From NCBI RefSeq assembly GCF_000297095.1, contig NZ_AEEA01000048.1:22772-86771 (forward strand): a stretch of DNA of 64,000 bases, in the 5' to 3' direction. The DNA comes from Treponema primitia ZAS-1 (GTDB lineage: Bacteria; Spirochaetota; Spirochaetia; Treponematales; Breznakiellaceae). Shown piece by piece: positions 9,243-18,122 of the stretch (its first letter is position 1; every line of letters starts with the position of its first letter). The notes beneath the pieces were generated by a model. That model did no database searches. It was not told the origin of the DNA and was given only the letters and a program-made list of their open reading frames with translations. The position numbers and the translations under genes are program-made.

Positions 9243-10510
9243 GCGCTTACCCCAAAATGTTTTAAAAGAATTGTTTCCGCTTCTGCGTTCCATAGTCCTT
9301 GGTTGGCGGCGCAGCTTTTATGCAGTTCCGCAAAAAGCGGTTCCTTTTCACCGAGTTTTTCAAAATCCGCAAGGGCGGTTAAGGGCATATTGATATGGGT
9401 GTAGGTAACGATTTTTCCCGCCCGTAAGTCCGGCAGATTCATCACCGAAGATGCAACGGCGTCAAGGCCGCATATATGGGTTACCATGACCGCAGGACGG
9501 ATTTTCTTTTCCGAGGACAGCCTGAGCGCTTCCTTTAGATCTTCGGTGTTGCCCCCGGTACTTCCCAGGATGTGTGTGCTGGTATAATGGCAGTTATAGA
9601 GATTCATCATGGCGGAAAAGTTTTTATCCGAAGGACCGGCAAAAAAATTAAGGCAGCCGTCAAAAGCCATAAGCCGGTCGCCCAGCTCCGCAAGCTCCCG
9701 GATGGGAGCATAGACAAATACATCATCGTAGCCCTTACCGCCGGTGATATCCATAAGAGTTTTATACTGATCGTCAAAATTACGGGGATTTACATAGTAC
9801 AGTTCAACGCCCTGTTTTTTTGCCAGTTCAGGTGGGATAAGTTTTTTTGCCCGTTCAAGACGGCCGTCATCAACATCGGTAACAATTATTCTGCCTGGCT
9901 TATTGCCGCCGTACAGGGGATACTCAACCGCCCCAAGCCCCATGGGGCCGGCCCCGCCGAGGATAAGCACATTACCCCCTTCTTTGATATCCGTGGCATG
10001 ACTGTAATTCTGCTTGTTGGTGTGGTACATAATATGGTAGCCGCCTATGATACAGCTTACCGGTTCGGCCAGGGACGCATAAAAGTAGGCGTCCCCGTTA
10101 TAATGAAGGAGGCAGCCTAATTCCATTACCTCATTGGGAAGAATACAATACGTTGTATCCCCGCCGAAAAATTCGTAGGAATAGCCCGGGGAGGCTAAGC
10201 TTCCCTTGTAATTAAGAGCGGGCTGTTGGGCAAATTTTTCACCCGCCTTGAATTCCCCGCTCCATTTTGAACCGACCTTTACGATATCCCCGGCAAATTC
10301 ATGGCCGATGATAATAGGATTGGTATCCACATTCTGCGGACAGCGTTTGTGTTTTTTCCCCTGTTTCGTAAGCTTGTAGGTGGACATACAGATGCTGTCG
10401 CTGATTATTTTAACGAGAATCTCGTCATCCCTTATTTCAGGAAGTTCAAATTCTTCCAAACGAAGATCGTCCGCTCCGTAGAGCCTGACCGCTTTTGTTT
10501 TCTGTCCCAT
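9239..10510 (-). CDS. Zinc-dependent polyol-phosphate dehydrogenase (L-sorbose-1-phosphate reductase-like)
   Basis: A 423-residue medium-chain dehydrogenase. It has the GHEF zinc-site histidine region, a cysteine in DSICMSTYK, and the Rossmann glycine-rich loop ILGGAGPMGLGAVEY. The N-terminal pattern and the longer-than-usual length resemble L-sorbose-1-phosphate reductase (SorE-like) enzymes, which interconvert ketose and hexitol phosphates. In this operon it would oxidise the hexitol phosphate delivered by the EIICB/EIIA pair to a ketose phosphate for the PfkB kinase. The exact substrate (glucitol-, mannitol- or galactitol-phosphate) cannot be set from sequence. A ribosome binding site (AAGGGG) precedes the ATG, and the stop overlaps ptsI. 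Confidence 0.82.
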   Translation of the reverse strand: MGQKTKAVRLYGADDLRLEEFELPEIRDDEILVKIISDSICMSTYKLTKQGKKHKRCPQNVDTNPIIIGHEFAGDIVKVGSKWSGEFKAGEKFAQQPALNYKGSLASPGYSYEFFGGDTTYCILPNEVMELGCLLHYNGDAYFYASLAEPVSCIIGGYHIMYHTNKQNYSHATDIKEGGNVLILGGAGPMGLGAVEYPLYGGNKPGRIIVTDVDDGRLERAKKLIPPELAKKQGVELYYVNPRNFDDQYKTLMDITGGKGYDDVFVYAPIRELAELGDRLMAFDGCLNFFAGPSDKNFSAMMNLYNCHYTSTHILGSTGGNTEDLKEALRLSSEKKIRPAVMVTHICGLDAVASSVMNLPDLRAGKIVTYTHINMPLTALADFEKLGEKEPLFAELHKSCAANQGLWNAEAETILLKHFGVSA

Positions 10511-10522
10511 GATATAACCCCT

Positions 10523-11470
10523 TTAATTAATTTTTTGCAGTTCGACTTGCTTTAAAAGTTCATTTACCAGATCCCGTGCGGGTGGCCTGGTACCTTCGGT
10601 TGTACAGGCGCCCGCAGAGGCGGCCATGGCCAGGGCGAAACACGCTTCGGCGCCGAGGCCTTTCTCAAAACCATATACCAGGGCGCCTACCATACTGTCT
10701 CCGGCGCCGACACTTGATTGTACCTTCACCGGAAGCGCAGGGCTCTTCCATGTACCTTGAGGACTGATAAAGAGCGCCCCCTCCGGTCCCATGGATAGGC
10801 ATACCAGGCTGACCCCCCGTTCAAGTAATTGTTTGCAGAGCTGAATTAAAACCGTTTCGGAAGCCTCCCTGTCCTCCATGTTGAATAACTTTAGGAGTTC
10901 AAAGCGGTTTGGTTTAATAAAATTCGGAACTTCCGTCCTGATCGATGTAAGGGCTTTTTCCAACGCTTCGCCATCGGCATCCAAAAATACCGCCGCTCCG
11001 TTTTTCCGCAGTAGGGCGCAAAGTTTCTTATAGGTGTCCTTTTGTAAACCCCTGGGGAGACTCCCGGAAAGAACAAAAAAATTTCCTCTGGTTCCAAAAC
11101 CAAGTAATTTTTTTTCCAGAGTCTCATATTCTTCTGCTGTTATTTCCGGCCCCGGTTCGTTTAATTCGGTTAAGGAGCCTCCTTTATCAACAAGCTTAAG
11201 ATTGGTACGGGTCACCGATGCGATCCGCACAAAATCATGGGCCAGTCCCTGTCCTGCAATCCGCGCCAGGAGTTCATCCCCGGCGCCGCCACCTGCAAAA
11301 CCGGCAGCCATGCTGTTACCCCCCAGGGCCTGAATCATGGCGGACACATTTACCCCCTTGCCCCCGGCGTCAAGACGTACATCCTCAAGGCGGTTCAGGC
11401 TGTTGGGCCGCATTACATCTACCCTGGCGGTCTTGTCCAGCGCAGGATTTACGCTTACCGTAATGATCAT
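10523..11470 (-). CDS. PfkB-family 1-phosphofructokinase/tagatose-6-phosphate kinase
   Basis: A 315-residue ribokinase-fold sugar kinase of the FruK/LacC branch. The N-terminal NPALDKTARVDV and LDAGGKGVNVS signatures bind the phosphosugar. The C-terminal SSVGAGDSMVGALVYG carries the catalytic Asp and anion hole. It phosphorylates fructose-1-phosphate or tagatose-6-phosphate to the bisphosphate, feeding glycolysis through aldolase. It overlaps the EIIA stop by 4 bp (ATGA) and precedes the dehydrogenase by 12 bp, so translational coupling is likely. The dehydrogenase-kinase pair suggests the ketose phosphate made by one is the substrate of the other. Confidence 0.88.
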   Translation of the reverse strand: MIITVSVNPALDKTARVDVMRPNSLNRLEDVRLDAGGKGVNVSAMIQALGGNSMAAGFAGGGAGDELLARIAGQGLAHDFVRIASVTRTNLKLVDKGGSLTELNEPGPEITAEEYETLEKKLLGFGTRGNFFVLSGSLPRGLQKDTYKKLCALLRKNGAAVFLDADGEALEKALTSIRTEVPNFIKPNRFELLKLFNMEDREASETVLIQLCKQLLERGVSLVCLSMGPEGALFISPQGTWKSPALPVKVQSSVGAGDSMVGALVYGFEKGLGAEACFALAMAASAGACTTEGTRPPARDLVNELLKQVELQKIN

Positions 11471-11898
11471 GACGGCTCTCCGCAGAGCATTTTATACATA
11501 TCATCAACCGTACCTTCCCTGACAAGCTTCTTGACGTCATCGCCGGTTTCAAGCTTATCCACCACATTCCCCATGATATCAAGGTGTTCGTCCCCCTTGG
11601 CGGCAATACCGATTACGAGGTACACTGGCGTTCCCTGCCAGTCTATGCCCTCGGGAAAGGCAAGCGCCACAATACCGGTGGAAATAATATCGACCTTGTA
11701 GGCTTCTTCTCCGTGGGGCAGGGCAATATGGTTGCCGATGCAGGTGGTAAAAGAATTATCCCGTTTGATCATCCCTTCGATATAGTGTTCAGTGGCGTAT
11801 CCTGAATCCACCAGCATCCTTCCGCAGCGGCGTATAACGTCTTCCCGATCCGCCTTTGGCAGATTCATCAAAAGGTTTTCCTTTTTAAGCATTTCCAT
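11467..11898 (-). CDS. PTS EIIA, mannitol/fructose type
   Basis: A 143-residue EIIA domain of the mannitol-fructose class. The phosphorylated histidine lies in HIALPHGEEAYK at about residue 60, with the preceding conserved RDNSF segment that positions it. It carries phosphate from HPr to the EIIB part of the permease encoded four genes upstream. Its length matches free-standing MtlF proteins. GGAG lies 7 bases before the ATG. It sits between the PRD regulator and the PfkB kinase in the operon, overlapping the latter by 4 bp. Confidence 0.9.
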   Translation of the reverse strand: MEMLKKENLLMNLPKADREDVIRRCGRMLVDSGYATEHYIEGMIKRDNSFTTCIGNHIALPHGEEAYKVDIISTGIVALAFPEGIDWQGTPVYLVIGIAAKGDEHLDIMGNVVDKLETGDDVKKLVREGTVDDMYKMLCGEPS

Positions 11899-11907
11899 GG
11901 CAAACTC

Positions 11908-13941
11908 CTATTTTTTCAGTTTTTCTTTACTGTATTGGGTAAGGGTGTCGGAAATTTCCGCTTCCAATAACGCCCTAATTACCTTTTCATTACCTTCCCG
12001 GATCGCATCGAGAAAAGCCGGGACATCAATAAGGGCGCTTGATATGCCGCCCATCAATTCAGTTATTTCTGCAGGCGTCTTTTCGGGCAGGAGCATGACG
12101 ACACAGCTTTTTGCGTTTTTAAAATAATCGGATTTGAATTTTTTTCCATTCGGTTCAATCACCGCAAACACCGGCATCGTCACCGCAGGGCTGCGGGTAT
12201 GGAGTAATACAATCTGCAGATCGGGAATTACCTGGGTGGAAATATTTTCCCGTTCCATAAAACCGTTGTAAACAGATTCCCAGCCTTCGGGAGCAAAATG
12301 GGCGGCGGCAAAACGAGAAAGTTCTCCGAAACTGCAGTCATCATTTATTTTCTCAACCCTGAACCCGTCAAGCAGCTTTCGGGTCTGCCTGAAGATATCT
12401 TCAAGTACTATAATCTGTTCGCCAAGGGATTGATTTGCCCTTTGAGTAACCATTCCCCGATCAACAAAGGCATTTGCATTGATTGTATTTTGAATCTGCT
12501 GATAGTTTTCTTCCTGAAGGATGGGCTGGATTAAAACTAACGGCTTTCCGGTATCTTCCAGGGGAATTGTTGAAATAATAAAATCGGCCTTTTCCCAGGA
12601 TTCCTTGTCATCCCAGCCGCAGACATCAAGTTCCAGTTGTCCGACAAAACGTTTGCGTATCTGCGCAGCTACCATATAGGACATCCCTATGCCGGCGACA
12701 CATACAACCCCTGCCCGGAGTATCCGTTTCCTGATATTTTTCTCTCCAAGAGAGGAAAGGGCGGAGAGAAAATGTATCTCGATATAGGTGACTTCATTCA
12801 CCGGAACTTTAAATCCAAGGTATTCTTCCAGGACCTTAACGGCGGCACAGGTTTTTTGAAAGACCTCAGGGTAATTGTGTATCAATTCTTCCTGAAGTGG
12901 GTTGGGGTCATCCAAACCTTCCTGTAATCTCGTTAAGGCCGATCCTAAATGTCTGCCCAGGAGCTGCACCAGTTTCTCATTTGTTTTAAGAACCGCAGCT
13001 TTGGACGGATCAAAGCTATCTATCATTTTTAAAGTCAGTGTCCGGATTAGTTCCCGCTGTTCAACGGAACCTGTTTCTACCGGGCTTTCCTGTTTGGCCC
13101 GGCAGGCCTGTATCCGGGAGGCCAGTCCCTGTATTTCTGCATTTCCGCAGTTTATCAAAAAATATTTGGAAATGTCATTTACCAATGTAAACGCAAGTTT
13201 TATCTGATAATCACCCTGGCTTTTGTTTTCACAGCTCAGCAATTTTCCTGCGCAAAAACGTTTTACCATCACCATCAGATAGACGGTAATCATGGCATAG
13301 GATTCGGCGGTCATCCATTCAAGTGTATCTCTGCGGCGCTTCAGAATCTCCCGTATCCCCTGTTCGATTTCATTGCCGGGAAAGGCAAACGCTGCGGTAT
13401 AGGATTTAGCTCTCGTATCGCCGTCGGTGACAATGCGGCTTACCAGGGCGGCCCGTATTGCTTCCTCGGTCCCTTCGGGCATTACCCCAAGACCGCTTTT
13501 CCTGGTAAGCCCTATGCCGTGCCGCTTAAACCAGGGTTCCAGCTCATTAAGATCATTGCTGATGGTTGATTCACTAACCTTGAGCCGTTCGGCATAATAA
13601 AAAAGTTTCTGTATTTCTCCCGAGTTGGCAAGAATTTCGATAACCAGCAGCAGGAGACGTTCCCGTTTTGAATCCGGCTGGAGACCGTAGCCGGCAAGTG
13701 CGGTATGAATGCTTTCCCGTGCGTCTTCCCCGCCCGAAAATGCAATACCCCTTCCGGGGATGGAAACAAGCTCCGCCTGAAAAGAATTCAGAACGGAGCC
13801 TGCGGTTTCCAATTCCCGAAAAATCGTACGGCGGCTTGTTTCCAGCATTGCCGCCAGGGCGTCAATCTTTACCGGCTCTTTCGTATCACTCAATATTTCC
13901 AAGAGCCGTGCAAGCCGTGCCGAAATCCCTGCCAATACCAT
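11908..13941 (-). CDS. PRD-containing transcriptional activator (MtlR/BglG type)
   Basis: A 677-residue multidomain regulator. The N-terminal 70 residues form an HTH_11-type winged helix (TSRRTIFRELETAGSVL). A second Mga-like helix region follows, then two PRD domains, an EIIB-like domain with the reactive cysteine in VCVAGIGMSYMVA, and a C-terminal EIIA-like domain with a histidine in VLLHTRSPAV. This is the MtlR layout, in which PTS phosphorylation of the PRD and EII-like domains sets activity according to sugar supply. It lies inside the operon it probably controls, one base after HPr. The promoter upstream of the EIICB gene is the likely target (inference). Confidence 0.88.
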   Translation of the reverse strand: MVLAGISARLARLLEILSDTKEPVKIDALAAMLETSRRTIFRELETAGSVLNSFQAELVSIPGRGIAFSGGEDARESIHTALAGYGLQPDSKRERLLLLVIEILANSGEIQKLFYYAERLKVSESTISNDLNELEPWFKRHGIGLTRKSGLGVMPEGTEEAIRAALVSRIVTDGDTRAKSYTAAFAFPGNEIEQGIREILKRRRDTLEWMTAESYAMITVYLMVMVKRFCAGKLLSCENKSQGDYQIKLAFTLVNDISKYFLINCGNAEIQGLASRIQACRAKQESPVETGSVEQRELIRTLTLKMIDSFDPSKAAVLKTNEKLVQLLGRHLGSALTRLQEGLDDPNPLQEELIHNYPEVFQKTCAAVKVLEEYLGFKVPVNEVTYIEIHFLSALSSLGEKNIRKRILRAGVVCVAGIGMSYMVAAQIRKRFVGQLELDVCGWDDKESWEKADFIISTIPLEDTGKPLVLIQPILQEENYQQIQNTINANAFVDRGMVTQRANQSLGEQIIVLEDIFRQTRKLLDGFRVEKINDDCSFGELSRFAAAHFAPEGWESVYNGFMERENISTQVIPDLQIVLLHTRSPAVTMPVFAVIEPNGKKFKSDYFKNAKSCVVMLLPEKTPAEITELMGGISSALIDVPAFLDAIREGNEKVIRALLEAEISDTLTQYSKEKLKK

Positions 13942-13942
13942 T

Positions 13943-14200
13943 TTATAAATTGGACGCCAGAAAAGCTTTTGCCGCGTCTATTGCCGCAGTCTCATCCTCA
14001 CCTTCGGCGGTCAGCGTAAAGGTCTGCCCGCATTTGAGCCGCATCTTCATGATGCCGATAAGCTGTTTTGCGCTGGCGCTCTGTTCATCCTTTTTAATGG
14101 TGATAGTGCTTTTAAAAGCCTGCATCTGCTGGGCAAGAAGACCTGCGGGCCGCGCGTGAATCCCATTGGGATCGCTTATGGTGTGGGTGAATTGCTGCAT
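13943..14200 (-). CDS. HPr family phosphocarrier
   Basis: An 85-residue HPr. The active histidine is in GIHARPAGLLA near residue 16. The region corresponding to the regulatory serine site reads SAKQLIGIMKMRLKCG, close to the SxMGLM(S) segment of standard HPr. It shuttles phosphate from Enzyme I to EIIA. It is encoded between EIICB and the regulator, with gaps of 13 bp and 1 bp. A dedicated HPr inside a sugar operon suggests either specialisation or that this genome lacks a separate general ptsHI operon; the latter needs the whole genome. Confidence 0.92.
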   Translation of the reverse strand: MQQFTHTISDPNGIHARPAGLLAQQMQAFKSTITIKKDEQSASAKQLIGIMKMRLKCGQTFTLTAEGEDETAAIDAAKAFLASNL

Positions 14201-14213
14201 ACTATTCCCTTCC

Positions 14214-15617
14214 TTATTTTTTCAAGCTGGCAATAAGTTCCTCGTACTCAGGAGCGCCGAGGAAATCCGTAATCGTTACAAGGCGCGCCCTTGGGTTAGC
14301 GTCATGGGCCCGTCCGCCTAATTCTTTATGACAGACAATAATATCCGCATCCGCCGGGACTTCACTTACCGGGGAATGTACCACGGTAATTTCGGTAAAC
14401 CCCGCAGCCAGTATTTTCTTGCGCAGTTTTGTTGCACCCATGGCGCTTGAACCCATACCTGCGTCACAGGCAAAGACTATTTTTTTGACCTTTACAGGGG
14501 AAGTATTCGTATTTTCCCAGGAAGTTTTTACTTCGTCAACACCGACGCCCTTTGATTCAGCCTTACTCGCCTTGACCTTCGCCTGTGTCGCTTCAAGATC
14601 CGCTTCATCCTTTCCGAAAACCTTAAGCAGTGCCATGGAGAGTACAAACGATACGGCGCCGCCCACCAGGATACCCAGAATATTGGGGATATATGCTCCT
14701 TTTGGGGTCATCATCAGTTCCGCAAAAATTGATCCGGGAGAAGCCGGCGCAATCAGGCCGCCCTTGAAAATACTTAAGGTAAGTACCCCGGAGAAGCCGC
14801 CGCCAATCATGGCGAGGATAAGTACGGGATTCATCAGCACATAGGGGAAGTAGATCTCGTGAATACCCCCAAAGAAATGAATTATTACCGCTCCGGGAGC
14901 GCTGCTTTTGGCGCTGCCCTTTCCTACGAGACTGTAGGCCAATAGAAGTCCCAGACCGGGACCGGGGTTTGACTCGATCATGTAATAAATAGATCTGCCC
15001 ATGGCTTCTGCCTGCTGGGCGCCCAGGGGTGTAAAGACCCCGTGGTTTATCGCGTTATTGAGGAAGAGAATCTTTGCGGGTTCAACAAGGACTGAGGCAA
15101 AGGGTAAAAGATTGTGACCCACCAGCCAGCCGACACCGGCGCCCAAGGCATTGGTAATTCCTTCTGCAACAGGTCCGATACCGAGATAACAGATGATCGA
15201 GAGAATAGCGCCGATAATTCCCGCAGAAAAATTATTAACGAGCATTTCAAAACCTGCGGGAACGTGGCCGTCAATAGCTTCGTCAAATTTTTTAATACAA
15301 TAACCACCCAGGGGACCGGCAATCATGGCGCCCAGAAACATGGGAATGCTGGCTCCCATGATGACGCCGATAGTTGCAATGGAACCAACCACACCGCCCC
15401 TGACACCGCCGCCTGTCAGCTTTCCGCCGGTATACCCTATCAGGAGGGGTAATAAATACGAAAGCATCGGTCCTACCATCGCCCCCAGTTTTTCATTGGG
15501 AATCCAGCCCGTAGGGATAAAGAGGGCGGTGATGAGCCCCCATGCGATAAATGCTCCCAGATTCGGCATGACCATAGCGCTTAGTGAGCGTCCAACTTTT
15601 TGAACAGCCTGTTTCAT
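14214..15617 (-). CDS. PTS EIICB, mannitol-type hexitol permease
   Basis: A 467-residue permease. The first 340 residues are a hydrophobic EIIC domain (MVMPNLGAFIAWGLITALF, then several long helices, and GGIHEIYFPYVLMNP, the substrate-binding GIHE loop). The C-terminal EIIB domain has the phospho-cysteine in CDAGMGSSAMGATKL. It imports a hexitol and phosphorylates it. The family is the MtlA type without a fused EIIA, which is encoded separately downstream. I chose the ATG with GGAGG six bases upstream; upstream in-frame starts would lie too close to the predicted -10 box. First gene of the operon. Confidence 0.9.
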   Translation of the reverse strand: MKQAVQKVGRSLSAMVMPNLGAFIAWGLITALFIPTGWIPNEKLGAMVGPMLSYLLPLLIGYTGGKLTGGGVRGGVVGSIATIGVIMGASIPMFLGAMIAGPLGGYCIKKFDEAIDGHVPAGFEMLVNNFSAGIIGAILSIICYLGIGPVAEGITNALGAGVGWLVGHNLLPFASVLVEPAKILFLNNAINHGVFTPLGAQQAEAMGRSIYYMIESNPGPGLGLLLAYSLVGKGSAKSSAPGAVIIHFFGGIHEIYFPYVLMNPVLILAMIGGGFSGVLTLSIFKGGLIAPASPGSIFAELMMTPKGAYIPNILGILVGGAVSFVLSMALLKVFGKDEADLEATQAKVKASKAESKGVGVDEVKTSWENTNTSPVKVKKIVFACDAGMGSSAMGATKLRKKILAAGFTEITVVHSPVSEVPADADIIVCHKELGGRAHDANPRARLVTITDFLGAPEYEELIASLKK

Positions 15618-15648
15618 TACAACCTCCATAATATTTTCGTCTGAATTG

Positions 15649-15677
15649 ATCCTAGCAGAGAAAATTCGGGATTGCAA
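15649..15677 (-). promoter_or_regulatory. Promoter of hexitol PTS operon
   Basis: On the minus strand TTGCAA and TAGGAT are separated by exactly 17 bp, a good sigma-70-type -35/-10 pair. The -10 lies about 30 bp before the EIICB start. The probable regulator target is this region, but no clear operator dyad is visible. Confidence 0.6.
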
Positions 15678-15737
15678 GAAAAACACCATGAGATTTGGCA
15701 CAGGAGGGGGGCGCCAAAATTGGACAGAGTTTCTGAG

Positions 15738-17054
15738 CTACGGCAAAACCCGTTTCCGGTCCCTGGGGAACAGACTTGCTTCCTTTACGTTTGCCAGTCC
15801 CAGTATCTTCTGGGTGAGCCGTTCGCAGCCTATGGCGAAGCCGCCGTGGGGGGGACAGCCGTATTTTAAAAGCGTTATATAATTCTCCATATCTTCCGGT
15901 TTTAGACCAAAACGGGGGAGCACCTCCAGGAAGGCGTTGTAGTCATGCTGGCGCTTCCCGCCGGTGGTAATCTCCAGGCCGCGGAACAGGCAGTCGAAGC
16001 TCATGGTGGAGCTTGCCTTACCGTCCCCCAGATCCAGGGGGTAGGTGTAGAAGGGCCGGTGCCGGCGGGGGAACTGGTTTACAAAGATAAGCTCTATACC
16101 GTGTTCCCGGCCGGCCCAGGCACAGAGGAAGCGCTCAGCCTCGGGGTTGATGTCGAAGATTTTTCCGCTGCCCCCCTTGCTTTTCGCAGCCTCGGAAGTG
16201 GCGATTTTCATAGCCTCATCGTAGGGAACCGTGGGAGCTTTGGAAACCAGGGCAGGGTCGGGGACCGTAGAGTTCCAGGCGGCCACATCATTACTGTTTT
16301 TGCGGATCACTTCCTCAAAAACATGGGCCAGGACTCCCTTTTCAAGTTCTATCAAATCTTTTTCCGATTCGATGAACCCCATCTCCACATCCAGGGAAAC
16401 ATATTCGTTAAGGTGCCGGGGGGTGTCGTGTTTTTCCGCCCGGTATGCCGGGGCAATTTCGAAGACCCGCTCCAGGCCGCTGGCAACCATGGTTTCCTTA
16501 TAGTACTGGGGGGATTGGGCCAGGCAAACCTTCCGGTCAAAGTATTCTACCTCGAAAAGCTCGGTACCCCCCTCGGTGCCTCCCGCCACAAGCTTGCTGG
16601 TTTTTATTTCCGTAAAATCCTGACCCCGCAGGTATGCTGCAAAGGCTTCGATGATGGTGGCCTGGACTTTAAAAATAGAGCGGATCTTCGGATTCCGCAG
16701 GGATAGTGTGCGGTTATCAAGTATCGATTCCAGCCCGGTTTTAGCAACATCCCCGTTCACCTGGTAGGGCAGATCAGGTGCGGCCCGGCTGATGATTTCC
16801 AGGGATGTCACCCGCAGTTCCGTTCCGCCCGGGGCCTTTTCGTTCAGCGCAGGGATACCCCGCGCCCGGATCACCGATTCCAGGGTCAAATTGGGTTTTT
16901 CGGTATCTTGTAATACAAGTTGTAATACACCGGAACGGTCCCGGAGTATCACAAAGGTGATACCCCCCAATTCCCGGATACGGTGGACCCAGCCGGAAAC
17001 TTCCGCTTCTTCGGTAAACTTGCCTTCCAATATGTCCTTCGCGAGTATACGCAC
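15738..17054 (-). CDS. aspS: Aspartyl-tRNA synthetase, archaeal-type, probably non-discriminating
   Basis: A 438-residue class II synthetase. The N-terminal OB-fold anticodon-binding domain (VSGWVHRIRELGGITFVILRD) is followed by a catalytic core with motif 2 around YRAEKHDTPRHLNEY and motif 3 in GCERLTQKILGLANVKEASL. The length and lack of the bacterial GAD insertion mark the archaeal/eukaryal type, often able to charge both tRNA-Asp and tRNA-Asn. The start is a GTG with GGGAGG five bases before; an upstream TTG frame lacks a ribosome binding site. gatC, gatA and gatB follow nearby on the same strand, which fits Asp-tRNA-Asn amidation. Confidence 0.92.
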   Translation of the reverse strand: MRILAKDILEGKFTEEAEVSGWVHRIRELGGITFVILRDRSGVLQLVLQDTEKPNLTLESVIRARGIPALNEKAPGGTELRVTSLEIISRAAPDLPYQVNGDVAKTGLESILDNRTLSLRNPKIRSIFKVQATIIEAFAAYLRGQDFTEIKTSKLVAGGTEGGTELFEVEYFDRKVCLAQSPQYYKETMVASGLERVFEIAPAYRAEKHDTPRHLNEYVSLDVEMGFIESEKDLIELEKGVLAHVFEEVIRKNSNDVAAWNSTVPDPALVSKAPTVPYDEAMKIATSEAAKSKGGSGKIFDINPEAERFLCAWAGREHGIELIFVNQFPRRHRPFYTYPLDLGDGKASSTMSFDCLFRGLEITTGGKRQHDYNAFLEVLPRFGLKPEDMENYITLLKYGCPPHGGFAIGCERLTQKILGLANVKEASLFPRDRKRVLP

Positions 17055-17129
17055 AATTCCTCCCATTGCTCTCAGAAACAATTGTTTAAGTATATCAGAT
17101 TATCGGGGAAGATTTAATCCCCCTTTTTC

Positions 17130-17158
17130 TTGACCGCGTTAAAAATGGCGTTTATAAT
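17130..17158 (+). promoter_or_regulatory. Promoter of alpha/beta hydrolase gene
   Basis: TTGACC and a perfect TATAAT box are 17 bp apart, 26 bp before the hydrolase ATG. This is one of the strongest sigma-70-like matches in the window. Confidence 0.7.
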
Positions 17159-17183
17159 AAGGAAGAAATTAAGGAGGCACGGT

Positions 17184-18119
17184 ATGTCGTTGAAGGAAGT
17201 GAGTTTTCCGTCTTATAACGGGAGAGATACGGTTAAAGGGTGGGTATATACGTCGATTCGGAAGCCGAAAGGCATTGTACAGGTGGTCCACGGTCTTGGG
17301 GAACATTCCCGGCGGTATCTGCATTTTATTCTCAAGCTGAACGAAGCGGGGTTTGTGGTCTGCGCCGACGATCATGTGGGGCACGGCAAAACCGCCATCG
17401 ATTCCGATACCCTGGGGGATTACGGCGACAAGGGGTATATCACCACCACGGAGGACGAGAAAAGCCTTCATGACCTGGTTATTAAAGATTATCCCGGACT
17501 GCCCTATATAGTATTTGGACACAGCTGGGGTTCCATGATCGCCCGGAGTTTTGCGGCCCAATACGGTAAGCTGCTCAGCGGCTTGGTTCTCTGCGGTACC
17601 TGCGGTGTTTTGGATGCCTTTGAATCCGTACAAAAGGAACTAAAGGCCCTGATCGACGCCGGGAAGGGCAGCGAACGGGACCCACGGTATTTGGGCGTAA
17701 TGTTCGCGGGTTGGACCGACCGGTATGAAGATGCAAAAACCCCCAGTGACTGGGTCTCCGCAGATCCCGATATCGTTGCCGACCAGGTCAACGATCCCTT
17801 CAGTAATAATTTCTCCAAATATCCGCCTACCAATCAGGCAAACTACGATCTGGTGGCATTGGTAGAGGCTATTACCGGCCCCCAGTGGGCGGCTAAGGTC
17901 CCCAAGGATCTTCCCATTTATAATATCGCCGGGGATCTGGATCCGGTGGGAAACTACGGTGAAGGGGTGTATGCGGTTACCAACTGGCTCGCCAATACGG
18001 GCCACAGGCGGGTTGCGACAAAACTCTACCCCGGACACCGGCATGAAATCAACAATGATCGGGATATCCGGGAGGAAGTTACCGACGGGGTTATCAGCTT
18101 TATCAATAGTATTCTGTAG
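17184..18119 (+). CDS. Alpha/beta hydrolase (monoacylglycerol lipase/lysophospholipase-like)
   Basis: A 311-residue serine hydrolase. The oxyanion segment VQVVHGLGEHSRRY, the nucleophile elbow FGHSWGSMIAR (Ser in GHSWG), a later acid region IAGDLDPVGNYGEG and the final histidine in YPGHRHEINND make a full catalytic triad. This is the Hydrolase_4 family, which cleaves lysophospholipids or monoglycerides. No signal peptide. The start is the ATG preceded by AAGGAGG; an upstream in-frame ATG overlaps the promoter. It sits alone on the plus strand between aspS and gatB, convergent with gatB 3 bp away. Confidence 0.9.
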   Translation: MSLKEVSFPSYNGRDTVKGWVYTSIRKPKGIVQVVHGLGEHSRRYLHFILKLNEAGFVVCADDHVGHGKTAIDSDTLGDYGDKGYITTTEDEKSLHDLVIKDYPGLPYIVFGHSWGSMIARSFAAQYGKLLSGLVLCGTCGVLDAFESVQKELKALIDAGKGSERDPRYLGVMFAGWTDRYEDAKTPSDWVSADPDIVADQVNDPFSNNFSKYPPTNQANYDLVALVEAITGPQWAAKVPKDLPIYNIAGDLDPVGNYGEGVYAVTNWLANTGHRRVATKLYPGHRHEINNDRDIREEVTDGVISFINSIL

Positions 18120-18122
18120 AAA

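Noticed and set aside
15945..16706. A 253-codon plus-strand frame over aspS
   Set aside because: Antisense to a complete aminoacyl-tRNA synthetase; no start signal.
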